This document shows, piece by piece, positions 10,880-22,015 of a stretch of DNA of 64,000 nt; positions within the stretch are counted from its first letter, which is position 1, and every line of letters begins with the position of its first letter. The stretch covers positions 22,661,621 through 22,725,620 of the forward strand of contig OZ038495.1 in NCBI GenBank assembly GCA_964036315.1. The letters run 5' to 3'. Source of the stretch: Acanthosepion esculentum. Taxonomy: Eukaryota > Mollusca > Cephalopoda > Sepiida > Sepiidae. The position numbers and the translations under genes are program-made. The notes under the pieces were generated by a model that worked only from the letters and a program-made list of their open reading frames with translations, was not told the DNA's origin and searched no databases.

Positions 10880-11058
10880 CAGCCATCTGATATTTTGAGC
10901 CATAGATTTTATATGTCTTGCTGATTTCCCACTGACAATAACCATGTAGTCAACATAATTCTTGCTTTTTGGAACATCTATCACACAAATGTCTATGGCT
11001 TTTTCATCTTTCAAGACAGTTATCAAATCTTCCAGGTCAAATACTCCAGTTGTGCCTC
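10880..11058 (-). CDS. MALSU1: MALSU1 exon 2 (RsfS/Iojap domain)
   Basis: This exon encodes GVFDLEDLITVLKDEKAIDI, CVIDVPKSKNYVDYMVIVSG and KSARHIKSMAQNI, the N-terminal half of the RsfS/Iojap ribosome-silencing domain. In animals the protein (MALSU1) binds uL14 on the mitochondrial large ribosomal subunit and keeps it from joining the small subunit during assembly. The acceptor is TTTTTACAG just right of 11058 on the minus strand; the donor is CTG|GTAAGTAG at 10880/10879. The 179 bases begin with the last two bases of a codon split with exon 1 (A+GA) and end in phase 0. The downstream half of the domain, where a DW..D.G...VHxF motif is expected, was not found in the remaining 10.9 kb, so the last exon is either outside the window or missed. 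Confidence 0.9.
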
Positions 11059-11807
11059 CTGTAAAAACAAAAGAAAAAGACAGTTGATAATTCAATAGTT
11101 TTAAAGTAACAAAACATTTGGTCTTTTTTTTCTTTTGTTAAAATAGGCACTAAAAACCTTAAAAGCAATTTATGTTCTTTGATGGTATGTACGACATCAT
11201 CTCTTTCAGCAGAGAATATTTCAAAATAAACATGGTGTAGAAGAGAAACAGACCAACATAAAAGAAACCTTGACTGGGCTATGTAGGTAAGAGTTGATTG
11301 GCTGTTTAGAAAAGAGTATCTGATCACTGCTAAATTTGCATAACAATTGTTCTTCTAATTTACATAAAAATGGTGATGAATCAAAGCCAATCTGTGGCTG
11401 TGCTACAGGGATATAAGACTGATGTCCACCTTTTTTTTTTCAAGCACATTGATTAGCGTTGTGACTTGCACGCTCCAACATTACACAACCATTAATAAAT
11501 AGCTCATTCTTAAAAACATATATATATATATGAGAGGAAAGAGATGAAAACAAAAGAAATATGTAGTTTTTATTTAAGTCATTGATGTGTGTTGAATTTG
11601 AAATTAACTCATTCAATGTACTGCCTAATAATTATTTTGTAATATTTTCTGTTGAAAGATGTCTTATATACATCCCACCCAAAGCTGAAGGGAAATAATT
11701 TCAACTATGAATAGCCACAAATCTAAGTTGTGAGGGAGGGTGAACAGTCACATATCCAAGTAGTGTTCTCCAAACCCCAATTTATATATTTGAAGTCAAC
11801 ACTTAGA

Positions 11808-11846
11808 GGCGACAGTCTGTTTCATGCTAGACACAATCGTCAGGCC
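11808..11846 (-). ncRNA. Hammerhead-ribozyme-like motif with intact core
   Basis: On the minus strand: GGC | CTGACGA | TTGTGTCTAGCAT | GAAA | CAGACTGT | C | GCC. It has the complete type-I hammerhead order: helix I GGC/GCC (3 bp), catalytic core CUGANGA, a weak stem II (TGT/GCA), GAAA, helix III ACA/TGT with a 3-base loop, and a cleavage site ending UC. It lies in a dispersed repeat (about 11770-11860) related to sequences at 24.6 and 25.0 kb. Penelope-like elements are known to carry hammerheads of this kind. Self-cleavage is inferred from layout only, and the short stem II makes activity uncertain. Confidence 0.5.
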
Positions 11847-11949
11847 ACGAGTGCTGTTTATTTTTTCTCGGCTATTTATATATACGGGTCAGTGGTGCAT
11901 TGTGAGAATTCTATTTTGGCGGTTATTTCGCCAGAAGTCGTTTATTTGT

Positions 11950-12371
11950 TTATTTATTTGGGTTAAATTATTTTGCTTGTCTTTATTTTTATTTCTTATC
12001 TTATATATTTATTTTTATTTTTATTTCCTATCTTATATATTTATTTTTTATTTTTTTTTATTTTAATTGGTGTTTTATTGATGTAGTAAAAATTCTGTTT
12101 TGGTTTGGCAAGATAAAGCTATTTATTCAATTTTTGGGTTGATTGTTGGAGTTTATTCTATTATTTTGGCAGCAGAAGTTTTTAATTTGTTTATTACTTC
12201 ATGTATTTATTTGGATTGATTATCTTTATTTGTTTTTTGCAACAGTTAATTTATCAGGATCGGTTTGTTAGTTTGTTTTTTTATTTGGATTAATTTAGAT
12301 TAATTTATTTTACTTGTTATACTGTATATTTTTATTTACTCTTTTTGGTTTTCGATTTTTAAGTAACGTAG

Positions 12372-12436
<65 letters not shown>
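11950..12436. repeat. T-rich tract ending in (TA)n(CA)n microsatellite
   Basis: About 400 bases dominated by TTTATT-type words, ending in a TA run at about 12377-12420 and a CA run to 12435. Probably an expanded low-complexity tail of the repeat at 11.8 kb. Confidence 0.7.
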
Positions 12437-13087
12437 TGGGAAGAAACAAATATTCATACACATACAAATTTTTAATTTATTGTATTTCCAACTAATGAAT
12501 AAACATACTTTTCATATAATTAACTGTACACAGATGTATAACTAAATATGCACAGAAAACAGAAAAAAATAGGATTTAATAGAATTAAATCCCATTTATA
12601 TAACAAAAAAAAAAAGATTATATTTCACCAAAAAATAAATAAAAACATTATGGACTGGGGTACTTCTGAAAGGCAAGTAGTCTTTATAATTATAGTGCCC
12701 AAAATCAAGAGATACAGCATTAATAGTAATAACAAAAAAATAATATCCACTTATCTTATTCTGACAGAGTTTTGCAGAAATTACATCCTTCCATAATGAC
12801 ATTTTACAATCAAGTTCCCTGATGAGTGGACATAATTTCCATGAAACTCAGAGTAGGGATAACCTAAGTAAACATTTAAATCCTTTTATTAGTATATATG
12901 AATATACTTTTCATAAAAATTCAGTTGGTTCTTGGTGCAGAATGCAAGGAGACCCTGTTACCATCATTTGGTTCTTTTAAAATTAACACTTTTACAAAAA
13001 AAAGGGATGAATCCCATTCTTTACTTTCTTAATGAAAATAAATAAATGTTTAAACTAAAATGCAAGCATTAAATAAAAATTTATCTA

Positions 13088-13322
13088 GATTTTTTTTTTT
13101 TAATCAGTTCACCACAAGAAAGGTGATAATGCCACTAAGACACAGGGGGGGGGGGGCTACTGGAAGTGAAAGTGAAAGAAAAGACTTTAGAAGGAACCAG
13201 AAACCCAATCTTAAACAGGAAACAAAGGATAAACATCTACTCCCATTCAAAAGACCAGAGGAGTGTGAACCAGATGATAGGCAAACCTATCTACTTCTAT
13301 TGAAGCTTGAAACTATGGCATA
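13088..13322 (-). mobile_element. LINE 3' tail, minus orientation
   Basis: Poly-T at 13090-13101 is followed by a segment recurring at 58222..58440: shared words include AATGCCACTAAGA, AACCAGAAACCCAATC versus AACTGGAAACTCAATC, and AAGACCAG. The A-tail on the minus strand indicates a retrotransposed LINE or SINE end. It contains a run of 11 G at 13146. Confidence 0.6.
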
Positions 13323-13589
13323 AGTCTGTGGCATCTATACAGTCCCGCTTACTAATCATTCTATATCAGAGTGCTATATCGCAAAGCATTCTCTAAGATT
13401 ATCTTAGTCTGACACAAGGCTATTAGTATTAGGCATCTACTGTGGAATAAACTCATTACAGTAGTAATGATCTATGGGTGTGATGGGTAAATTATCACCA
13501 TTTTATATTTTTAGTTTCATGCATATGTTGTTTGTTTCTGATTCTGTTGCATTGCAAAGTATAGTAGTGTCAGTTGGGCACCATCTGTT

Positions 13590-14222
13590 AGGAAAAGAGC
13601 ACCATGATGCAATTCACTCTGTCAGAAATTTGGAAACAGCATGCTGTACTGCTTGGCATTCATGCCAGAAGCTCCAATATGAACATTTCAGAGTGGTTGG
13701 GTGTCAATCTGTGGACAGTGCAGAGGATTTGGAAAGAGTTGGGTGAGTCTAATGGTGATTATGAAGATACAGCTCAGAAAATTCACTCTGATCATTCTGA
13801 TAAGAAAAGAATTCCTGAATTTGTTAGTGAGGGACTCAGATTTAATATGGAGTGTCTTGAGGAAGTAGCGTTGCCCTGGGTCAAGAGGGTGGCTGCTGAA
13901 AGATCTTATGTCTGGCAACAGGACTCTGCACCATGCCACACAAGCAGGAGAATCCAATCATGGCTGTCAGAGAATTTTTGCAACCACATCATCTCTTATA
14001 TCTGGCCACCTAACTCTCCAGACTGCAACCCCCTTGATTATTGTGTGTGGTGCAGTTGAGCAAGAGACCAACAGAATTCCTTGTCATACAAAAGATGAAC
14101 TGAAGGCAAGGATTATGGCAGCATTCACCAACTTAAACAAGGAGAACTTGCAGAAGAGATGCAGGAAATTCGGAAGTTGTCTGGAGGCTGGGGTTGAAGC
14201 CAATGGTGATTTTATTGAATAA
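13590..14222 (+). pseudogene. Mariner-superfamily (DD37D) transposase, internally deleted
   Basis: A helix-turn-helix N terminus (ISEWLGVNLWTVQRIWKELG, then SDKKRIPEFV) is joined directly to the C-terminal catalytic part (ECLEEVALPWVKRVAAERSY, VWQQDSAPCHTSRR, WPPNSPDCNPLDYCVW). A +1 frameshift then leads to AVEQETNRIPCHTKDELKAR and a C terminus ending GDFIE. The second Asp (in QQDSAP) and last Asp (in NPLDY) are 37 residues apart, as in the DD37D (maT-like) group. The block carrying the first catalytic Asp, roughly 100 or more residues, is missing after PEFVSE, so the copy cannot encode an active enzyme. Clear terminal inverted repeats were not identified. Confidence 0.85.
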
Positions 14223-14689
14223 ATTTACTCCTTAGTATTTCAAGATATTTTTGTGTAATTTTGGTAAATATATCTGTTAAAATGAGATGTTAGTGTTATT
14301 TTCATTTTTGTATTATTTAGATGATAATTTATCCATTGCACACTGTACAAAGTATGCATGTTCCTTGCATCTGAGCAAGATTGATGAGAGGGAGGTGAAA
14401 GAGAAAAGGGACCCAGAAAATATTTGCATTTTTTAAAGACTAGCATTCACATTTTGTGTGAGCCTTACAGCTCATAGCATAAAACTGTAATGGATAAAAA
14501 CAAGAAAATGGAGTTGGGACACCAAAACAAACACTGTACCATCTGATAAAATCTGTCTGAGACATCCTACATATGTGCAGACAAAATATTGTACAATCAA
14601 TGCATTTATTGATATTTACTAGGCATAATTTTTTTAAACCCTCAATTGCTTCAACTGTTGTGGGACCCAAGTGCAAAAGAGTCTGATTC

Positions 14690-14975
14690 TTCTTCTTCAT
14701 GATCTTTTAGTTGACTTTCAGATAATTTGGCGGCACTCCTCCCCTCTCCAAGCTCTTGACCAACAGCTGAAGACCACAGAATATGGTGTGGTACCCTCAC
14801 TCTGTACACTAGGTCTTCAGGTTTTGAATTCAAAGGCTATAGGACTCAGTTAGTCCTACTATTTACCCATAAAAGGCAGGGGGTGGGGGTGGATTCATAA
14901 CTGGAATTCAAACTCTGCTCTCTAATTCCTCAATCTGAGCTGCTAGCCATTACTCCGCTGTGCCTCCTAAATTTA
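14690..14975 (-). mobile_element. tRNA-derived SINE, minus strand
   Basis: On the minus strand it starts GGAGGCACAGCGGAGTAATG (A-box-like), with a B-box-like GAGTTTGAATTCCAG, then CCTTTTATGGGTAAATAG and AGTCCTATAGCC. The same body occurs on the plus strand at 20190..20500 (GGTGGAGTAATGG, TTTGAATTCTGG, ATGGGTAAATAG, GTCCTATAGCC). This supports a shared SINE family. Confidence 0.7.
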
Positions 14976-15129
14976 GGCTTAATTTAGTACAACTCAAAGA
15001 CTAATAGGAGAAAGGTAATGGCGGGGTGGGAAGATTAGCACATCAGCATCTTCCAAGTAAAGAACACCCGCCTGCCTTGAAAATCTTAGTTTTAATCTGA
15101 GTTAACCACTGGTAGGAAAATAATTATTT

Positions 15130-15430
15130 AACACACCAAAATTGATATTTACTTACTAAGCTTAGTTTAAACATTGTAGCAAACCACACTCATTCCCTTC
15201 ATATTCCATTGGCGAGATGTAAGTTGTACTTGAATAGCTTCTTTCCACGAAACCACTGCTTTGGGGAATTGACTCCCATGAGGATGCTTCCCCAATCACT
15301 ACAATCTTAACCTGTTCAAATTAACTGTTACCTTCCCCATATATCCCCATAAACTGTGCTTCTTACTGTGTAAACCTCTAGCTTGAGTGGCTCTTGGCTT
15401 TGTACTGGGTGAAAAAGAAGGATCAAAGCT
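15130..15430 (+). pseudogene. LINE 3' end (RT C-terminus)
   Basis: Plus-strand reading with one or more frameshifts contains the C-terminal RT module ending CFPNHYNLNLFKLTV and a 3'UTR related to 4085..4606 and 38165..38607. No A-tail is obvious, so the end is decayed. Confidence 0.65.
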
Positions 15431-15660
15431 AAATTTAGACTAATAAGCATGGAATGATTGCGTTGTACAAATCTTACAAGTAGGAAGAAACAGTAGACTT
15501 TGAAAATCAGCATTTTATATCAAGGCAAAGTTATTCTATTTTTCAATAGAAAACAGTAAAAATGGAGCAATAACTGTGTGTTGAGAAAAAAACAAAACAA
15601 AAATTATTTAGATATCATTGTGTGCCAGGAACTGATTTTTTATGCAATTGCTAAGTGTGT

Positions 15661-15683
15661 GTGTGTTGTGGGGGGGGGGGGGG
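15661..15683 (+). repeat. Poly-G tract after (GT)n
   Basis: A GTGTGTGTTGT stretch followed by about 14 consecutive G. Rare in this AT-rich background. Confidence 0.9.
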
Positions 15684-16370
15684 ATTTTATATCAACACAC
15701 ATTCCTAGATTTACAATATGGGCTTTGCTGCAGCTCAAAGGCCCCAAGACTAGTGGGGCCCCCAAAGCCTTCCTTTGAAACAATTTAGTTGGGCCCCTTA
15801 AGTTAAAGTGGGTCTTTTAAATTTAATTATTTTGAATACTAGAATTTCAGTGTAATACAGGCCCTTCATTCTAGTTCTGTAGGATGTAATTTTAAAGTTT
15901 GGATAAAAAATATCATGAAGTGGCTAATGAAATAAACTGGGTGAATTCCAAAATCATTAATAATTTTAGTTGAAGTGTTTCATGTTTTACATAAAGCTAA
16001 CTGCTAAAGCATCATCTGAACAGAATTTTTTTTTATTGACAGGGGGAGACATGCGTAATGGAGATGATCCACAAATTATCCTAGAGGCCTTTTTAAGGGC
16101 TAAAAAATGTATTTGTTTGATTGTGTTGTTTAAGAAGAGAAAATTTTGAAAATTATATTGCACGTTCAAAAAAACGTTGAAATAAAAAAAAAAAAAATCA
16201 AACAATCTACAAGTAAGGAAGGCCCTTTGCTATTTTTATTTAATTACCATCGGTTTTCTGATTCTAATTGATGTTAAACTCAAACTGTAAACGTTATAAA
16301 ACTTTGTTGATACCTGCGTCACAAAAATGGCGGGCCGGTTCGATGCCTGATTTGTATAATCAAATTCAAA

Positions 16371-16398
16371 CTTAAGAAGCATTTTAATGCTTCTTAAG
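16371..16398. repeat. Perfect short hairpin near MALSU1 exon 1
   Basis: CTTAAGAAGCATT and its exact reverse complement are separated by two bases. It lies in the intron about 170 bases 3' of exon 1. No known function. Confidence 0.8.
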
Positions 16399-16565
16399 AC
16401 ATTAATATTATAAAAAAATTAGGATGCAAAAAAGAATAGAAGTTTATGGTAAACTTCATTTTTTTACATCTAGCAATACCAGAAATATGTTTTTTCTAAC
16501 ATACAATAACTTTCTTTTGTTTTCTATCAATACACACAAAAAGAAAATAGTTAAATTAATTATAC

Positions 16566-17208
16566 TTTTCAATTCAATCGGCGGTTTGTACACGTGAACA
16601 TCGATATCATCGTCTTCTATCGTGTATCCATAATCAAGAAAATCTTCAATGTCTTCTTCCTCGTCGGTCAACAATTCTTCTTCGTTTTCATCGTTTATTG
16701 AAGAGAGGCGGTCACCACTTCCAATTTCCATGTGGACATCGCCTAATTCAAATGAATTAGGTGATAAAACATCCAAAGGCCCACACAAGTCATTCTTTTT
16801 AGCTGTTTTTTCATCAGGATACACTTCTGTTTTCTGCTGTTCACTATCACCAGGGCTTGTTTCTTCTTCATCTCCAATATACAATTTAAATTCCTTCTCG
16901 AAATCATCCTTAATATCTTTCAAAATCTCCTGTACGACCGCATCTTTACTTAAATCATCTTTGTCTCTCGTAGAATATTTCAATAGAGAATTCGATGTTG
17001 CCAGGCCAAGGTGACTTGTCGTTTTCCATTTTTTAAATAGAGGGCAATCATTTTTTTGCGTAAAATTGAGACACGTGTCTGTGTGTTTACATTTTGTATA
17101 GCAAGAGGACTCTGTCACAGACACTAAACCAAGGACTTCAATATGTCTTTGTGAAATTCTGGACAGCTTAAGAAATCTCAGGCAATTACCTGGATGAAGC
17201 AATCTCAT
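16566..17208 (-). CDS. MALSU1: MALSU1 exon 1 (mitochondrial targeting and acidic region)
   Basis: From ATG 17208 the frame is open for 214 codons plus one base to the donor AAAA|GTATAA at 16566/16565. Residues 1-45 are rich in Arg, Leu and Ser with almost no acidic residues (MRLLHPGNCLRFLKLSRISQ), a good mitochondrial targeting sequence. A lysine/glutamate region follows, then a strongly acidic stretch (ENEEELLTDEEEDIEDF, TIEDDDIDV) and PPIELK. The next codon is split A+GA and continues exactly into the RsfS-domain exon at 11058, which is why I join them. Animal MALSU1 proteins also carry an N-terminal extension before the RsfS domain. ATG 17208 was chosen because it gives the targeting peptide. 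Confidence 0.88.
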
Positions 17209-18684
17209 ATTTACTTTTAGAAAATATGAAGTAACTTAGTAGAAACAAACATCAGTCCGTTACTCATCAAGGGTTGAGAAAAAAAACATGACCGGAATAT
17301 ACAAACTCACTTACGGCAAATAATCTTTTAGAGAATATTTAAATATTCTACTTTTTATTTATAATTTTCAGAAACGAGTGATTTATATGGTATTTTATTT
17401 ATAGTTATTTTTCTTTTACGAATAAGATACCATTATTTCACAAGCTATTTATTTACGACATTAGGCGTGAAAGTATTTGGATGTAAGGGAAATAACCCCA
17501 CTTATAACACTTCGTGTTGATTTAAAATGATTTAAAGAGAAAAATAAGAATTTAGAGAAAGGCCACTTTTACAACATTTATATTATAAAATTATATATTT
17601 ATATTATGAAATCATTATATCTTGAAATTATCAATTATTTTGGATAAAAATGTCAGTGACTTTGGCAAAAGATGTTTTTCAAAGATATTGTGGATGTAAT
17701 ATTGCAAAGGTTTTGTTGAAAAATGCTTTACTAATTACACAGCTAGTCATTTATGATAGATAAAAATATTGTTTTGAGATACTTGTCTTTAGATTTTTTT
17801 TTGTTTTGAACATTATTATTATAGGATTAGTGCAATTGTTTTTTGCACAATTACTTATTGGACGTGTTGTATGTAATGTCTGTGAATTACCACTCCATGC
17901 ATACATAACACATGACTAGTGTGGCTTAAGTAGCAACTCAATCTGAAAACCTCAAATGCATAAATAAATACAAAAGAGTTTGACATACATCTTCTGATAA
18001 GAATAAGAACAAATTTAAAAATAAATACAATCTCAATTTCTAATCAATCGGAGGCTTTTCTGCTTCTTTTTTGATAGCATATTCAATCCATCTCAGATTA
18101 TATAACAAGTTATGTTTTTATTTTAACTGCTAGTTGTCATTAAAATTTCTTGCTGCTGCACAAACCTAAGTCAACCTGGATCTCATTCCCCCAAAACATC
18201 AGCCATTACTGTTATTTATTCATTTATTTAGTTATTGTTCTGTTCAGTATAAAGGTTGAACCTAAAATTCACAGAATATAACACAATTGAACTAAAGTTC
18301 AAAAATACAAGTAATTATATAAATAGAGATTACAGTATTTTCGATTTTCTGTTAACTTTTTATCAGTTTTTTTGTAGTTTCTTTTATATATATATATCTT
18401 TTCTGTATTTGTTTATCAAGCTGCCCACTGAATGGTGGCACCTGAGCCTGCTGAAATCATTCCTACCATAAGTTATTCTGCGTTTGAAACATCATATGGG
18501 TTATAGCTGAAAGTGTTGATAACTAGTGGGTAATTTCAGATATCTATGCAAAAAACAACAAGAAGGATCTTCTTTTACATGATATCCTATTCTTTAGATT
18601 TGATTGTAAAGTAAAAGGGATAAAATATAAACTATGTCAGAAAATTTGATAAAAGGATTCAAATTAAATATGCCTTTCTCTCTC

Positions 18685-18691
<7 letters not shown>

Positions 18692-18729
<38 letters not shown>
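18692..18729. repeat. (TA)n microsatellite
   Basis: Uninterrupted TA dinucleotide run. Confidence 0.95.
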
Positions 18730-18731
<2 letters not shown>

Positions 18732-19370
18732 TCATCTTAGTTGTTATACGTATCAACAACCAAGATAAGGATAATTGTCTAAATAGAAAGGCTTATAAGA
18801 ATAAAGATAAAGTAATCTCTTGTTTTTAAGACTCTCTCTCACACACACACGTGTACACTCTTTCTCTCTCATACACACAGACACATACACACACACATAT
18901 AGCACAATATTCTACACGTGCACATACACACGTACAGGTGTACACACACACACACACACACAAAGAAGAAAAATCAACCTAACACCAATTAAATGTGCAT
19001 AAATTTTAAAAGTTTTTAAATTAATATAAAAATAACAAAAATAAAAAAAAAATCAGCAGACAATTGCTGGAACGTCTGTAGTTGGGGTGCTGAATATAAC
19101 ATCAATCAGCTAAGTGACAAATTTAAATTTTATATTTGTATTGATCTTGTATACATATATATATATTTCCTCATGCACACATGGAAATGTGCACATATAC
19201 TCCTATTGGTCTGGGCCTTCCACTACCACTTTGGTTAAGCTGGATGTTCTGTTTGTGGGCATGGTGATGATGATGCTTGTATTTTCAGTGCTAACTGCTT
19301 GTGTGTTATGCTGGTAGTGATAATAACCGTGATATTAATTATTAATATGTTACTAATAGTTATTGATGTG

Positions 19371-19377
<7 letters not shown>

Positions 19378-19424
<47 letters not shown>
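19378..19424. repeat. (TA)n microsatellite
   Basis: Uninterrupted TA dinucleotide run. Confidence 0.95.
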
Positions 19425-19429
<5 letters not shown>

Positions 19430-20189
19430 GTGTATATGAGCAATTTTTCATTTAAACAAGTTTTAGGGGAGTTATAACTATGGGAAAATAATTATAACCA
19501 CCCTAACATTTATACATACAAAAAATAATTGTAGAAAATGAGAAGCAGGAAGATGTGGAAACAGCAAAACAAGTATTATTTATTATCTGTTTAATTGTTG
19601 TTGTTATGTGGTGTTAGACACACAAGAGACAGTAATATTGAGTAAATTCTCTGTAGTCTTTCTTGTATATCTTTTTATATAATGTGTGTAGTGAGTGTCC
19701 AGATAATATGGTTGGAAAAAAAAGAATTCTAGAGTTTTCTTACCTCAAAATTTGGTTATGAGTGTTAAGAGACAAATGTTATCATTTGACCTGAAAAGTA
19801 AAAGAGCTGAAATTTTGGTCAACCCTCGTGTTGACCACTTGTCTGGGTGGGGGTGTCACGTGTTTGTGTGTGATAAAGGAGAAGAGTGGAATTGATTATC
19901 ATTGGTTTAAAAAGGGTGAATTGTATTAAGGATAATTATAATTGTTATAATTATTTGTGACTTTATAATTAATATTTATTTATTTATTTGTAATAGACAT
20001 GACCAAGGACCCTGAATTATAACTCTTGGTAAATAATTATAAGCCCCCTACAAAGTTGAAAGACCAACAAAAGTTGTTTCTTAAAGATATTTTTATTCAT
20101 TTTTTTCTATATTTTGAAAAAAGTTCCTGGTTTCCAGTACATATTTAAATATAAATTGTTAAATGGACAATTTATATTTAAATATATGT

Positions 20190-20515
20190 CAGGAGGATGT
20201 ATGGTGGAGTAATGGATAGCATCTCAGATTGAGGAATTGGAGAGTTGAGTTTGAATTCTGGTTGAGTTTGTTACATTCACTTATGTGCTAATACCCTTGG
20301 GAAAGGTATGAATCCATCTCTTCTCCTCCCAATTATGGGTAAATAGCAGGACAGACAGGGTCCTATAGCCATGAGTAGCAACCTGCCTAGGAAAATGACA
20401 ACTCATTTTAAAACCTCTGACTATAGGTTAAATAGTTTCAATCCACAATTAGCCAAGTGTGGTGAGTACAGCTACACCCCTGAAAGCATGGTCAATCATC
20501 CAACAGGTTTGAAAT
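20190..20515 (+). mobile_element. tRNA-derived SINE, plus strand
   Basis: GGTGGAGTAATGGATAGC (A-box-like), TTTGAATTCTGGTTGAG (B-box-like), ATGGGTAAATAGCAGG and GGTCCTATAGCC match the SINE at 14690..14975 read on its minus strand. A GGTTTGAAATATTAAAAAAA end then passes into a CT microsatellite. Confidence 0.7.
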
Positions 20516-20519
20516 ATTA

Positions 20520-20524
<5 letters not shown>

Positions 20525-20603
<79 letters not shown>
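20525..20603. repeat. (CT)n microsatellite
   Basis: CT dinucleotide run of almost 80 bases with one interruption, followed by a short TA run next to the mariner. Confidence 0.97.
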
Positions 20604-20607
<4 letters not shown>

Positions 20608-20627
20608 TATATATATATATACACGAT

Positions 20628-21875
20628 GGTGGGCTAAAAAGTTCATAGGCTGATCAAGATACTCTCATGAAATGTGACCAAATGAGGTTTAATTTTCAAC
20701 ATAGTCTCCTTGCAGTCCACACACATCTTCCATTGGTGTTACAGTGCTTGGATCCCATTAATGAAGAAGTTTTCACCCTTTTGATCAAAAAAGTCATCAA
20801 TAGCAGATGTGATATCATCATCACTATAGAACTCAGCCAAGTGTTTTTTCATGTTGGGGAACAGATGATAGTCAGATGGGGTCAAATCAGGAGAATAAGG
20901 AACTTTATCAACCATTCAAATGCACAGTAGCCATTGAAGCTAAGGACTTGTCTACTGAAGCATTGTCCTGATAAAAAAAACCCTTTTGTCAGCTTTCTTG
21001 GGCATTTGGTCTTGATAGCCTTTCATAACTGCCTAGGCAAGTTGGTATATTACTCTCCATTGATGATGTGGCCCTTTTGAATATAGTCAATAAACACAAT
21101 GTCTTTTACATTCCCGGAAATTGAGACCATCACTTTTCCTGCAAATGAAATGGCCTTGGCTTCCTTTGGAGCAGGTGCAGAGAGGTATTTCCACTGCATG
21201 AATTGTCTCTGGCTCAAAGTGATGAACCTAAGGCTCATCCTGGGTTAAGAAATGTTCAAGGAAACCAGCTGGATTGGCCTCAAACAATATCAGATTTTCC
21301 CATGATGTTAACAGCCTGGTGCACTTTTGATCAGACATGGCACCCACTAAGCAGAAACTTTTGTCATACTAAGTTCAATGTGCAGAATATTCTCAACTCT
21401 TTCATGAGACTTGCTAATAGCATTGGCTATTTGATTTATAGTCAATCGCTTGTAATCCATCACCATGTGGTGAACATGATCAATGTTTTCCTCAGTCGCA
21501 GCTGTTGCAGGACGTCCACACCTTGGGTCATCTTCAAGACTCTCCCTTCCCCTTTTAAATTCAGCTGCCTGCTTTTGCACTGTTGATAAATTTGGAGTGT
21601 CAACCCCTAATGTTGTAACCATGTCATCATGAATGTCCTTGGAGGCTAAACCCTTTTCTGCAGGTATACAATAACATCACAATGCCAAATCTTGTCCTTT
21701 TTCAAGAGGAGTCACTACTAGTTACTTTTAGAGTCTTCTTTGAACTGTCAGATGTAGGTTTACCTAGAAAGAAACAGTGCAGTTATTAATAAGAACAGTT
21801 AAAATTAATGCATGCAAGATTTCACAGCTCTAGTATCACTCCATCTTAGTCAGCCTATGAACTTTTCAGCTCACC
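20628..21875 (-). mobile_element. Mariner element with both terminal inverted repeats
   Basis: Left end GGTGGGCTAAAAAGTTCATA and right end (reverse complement) GGTGAGCTGAAAAGTTCATA agree over about 27 bases with two mismatches. The element is 1.25 kb, the normal mariner size, and sits between a CT/TA microsatellite on the left and a GT/TA microsatellite on the right. It encodes a broken transposase on the minus strand. Confidence 0.92.
20640..21660 (-). pseudogene. Mariner (DD34D) transposase pseudogene
   Basis: The N-terminal DNA-binding part is open from 21622 to 21347: TPNLSTVQKQAAEFKRGRES, DDPRCGRPATAATEENID, then LTINQIANAISKSHERVENI and LSMTKVSA, followed by a stop. A later frame (21238..21050) holds the catalytic core piece QRQFMQWKYLSAPAPKEAKA and VFIDYIQKGHIINGE. 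These are diagnostic of mariner transposases: paired HTH, the GRP linker, then the block with the second catalytic Asp region. Several frameshifts and stops mean no active enzyme. Copies elsewhere could still mobilise its ends. Confidence 0.9.
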
Positions 21876-21877
21876 TT

Positions 21878-21912
<35 letters not shown>
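21876..21912. repeat. (GT)n(TA)n microsatellite
   Basis: A GT run passing into a TA run between the mariner and the Penelope-like element tail. Confidence 0.95.
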
Positions 21913-21916
<4 letters not shown>

Positions 21917-22015
21917 AACGATAAAAATTATTAGAAAAATCAATTAAAATCTTCAGACACACTGGGTTGTAGATTAATATTCTTATGCTTTTATTATTAT
22001 TATTTCATTTATATT

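Larger units (their letters stand above)
11059..16565 (-). other. MALSU1 intron 1
   Basis: GT donor at 16565..16564 (AAAA|GTATAA) and AG acceptor at 11060..11059. The 5.5 kb intron holds, left to right, a hammerhead-like repeat (11.8 kb), a T-rich tract and TA/CA microsatellite (11.95-12.44 kb), a LINE tail, a transposase relic, a SINE and a LINE 3' end. Sequence at 11090-11640, 12440-13087 and 15430-16370 shows nothing recognisable. Confidence 0.85.
17209..20185. other. Intergenic, upstream of MALSU1, microsatellite-rich
   Basis: Holds the presumed MALSU1 promoter (no clear TATA or CpG island seen), (TA)n at about 18692-18729 and 19378-19424, and a CA/CT-rich tract at 18830-18962. The short open frames have no recognisable family. 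Nothing else could be supported. Confidence 0.5.

Noticed and set aside
16649..17014. 121-codon plus-strand open frame rich in Ser
   Set aside because: It is the antisense shadow of MALSU1 exon 1; the Ser runs are the complement of the acidic codons.
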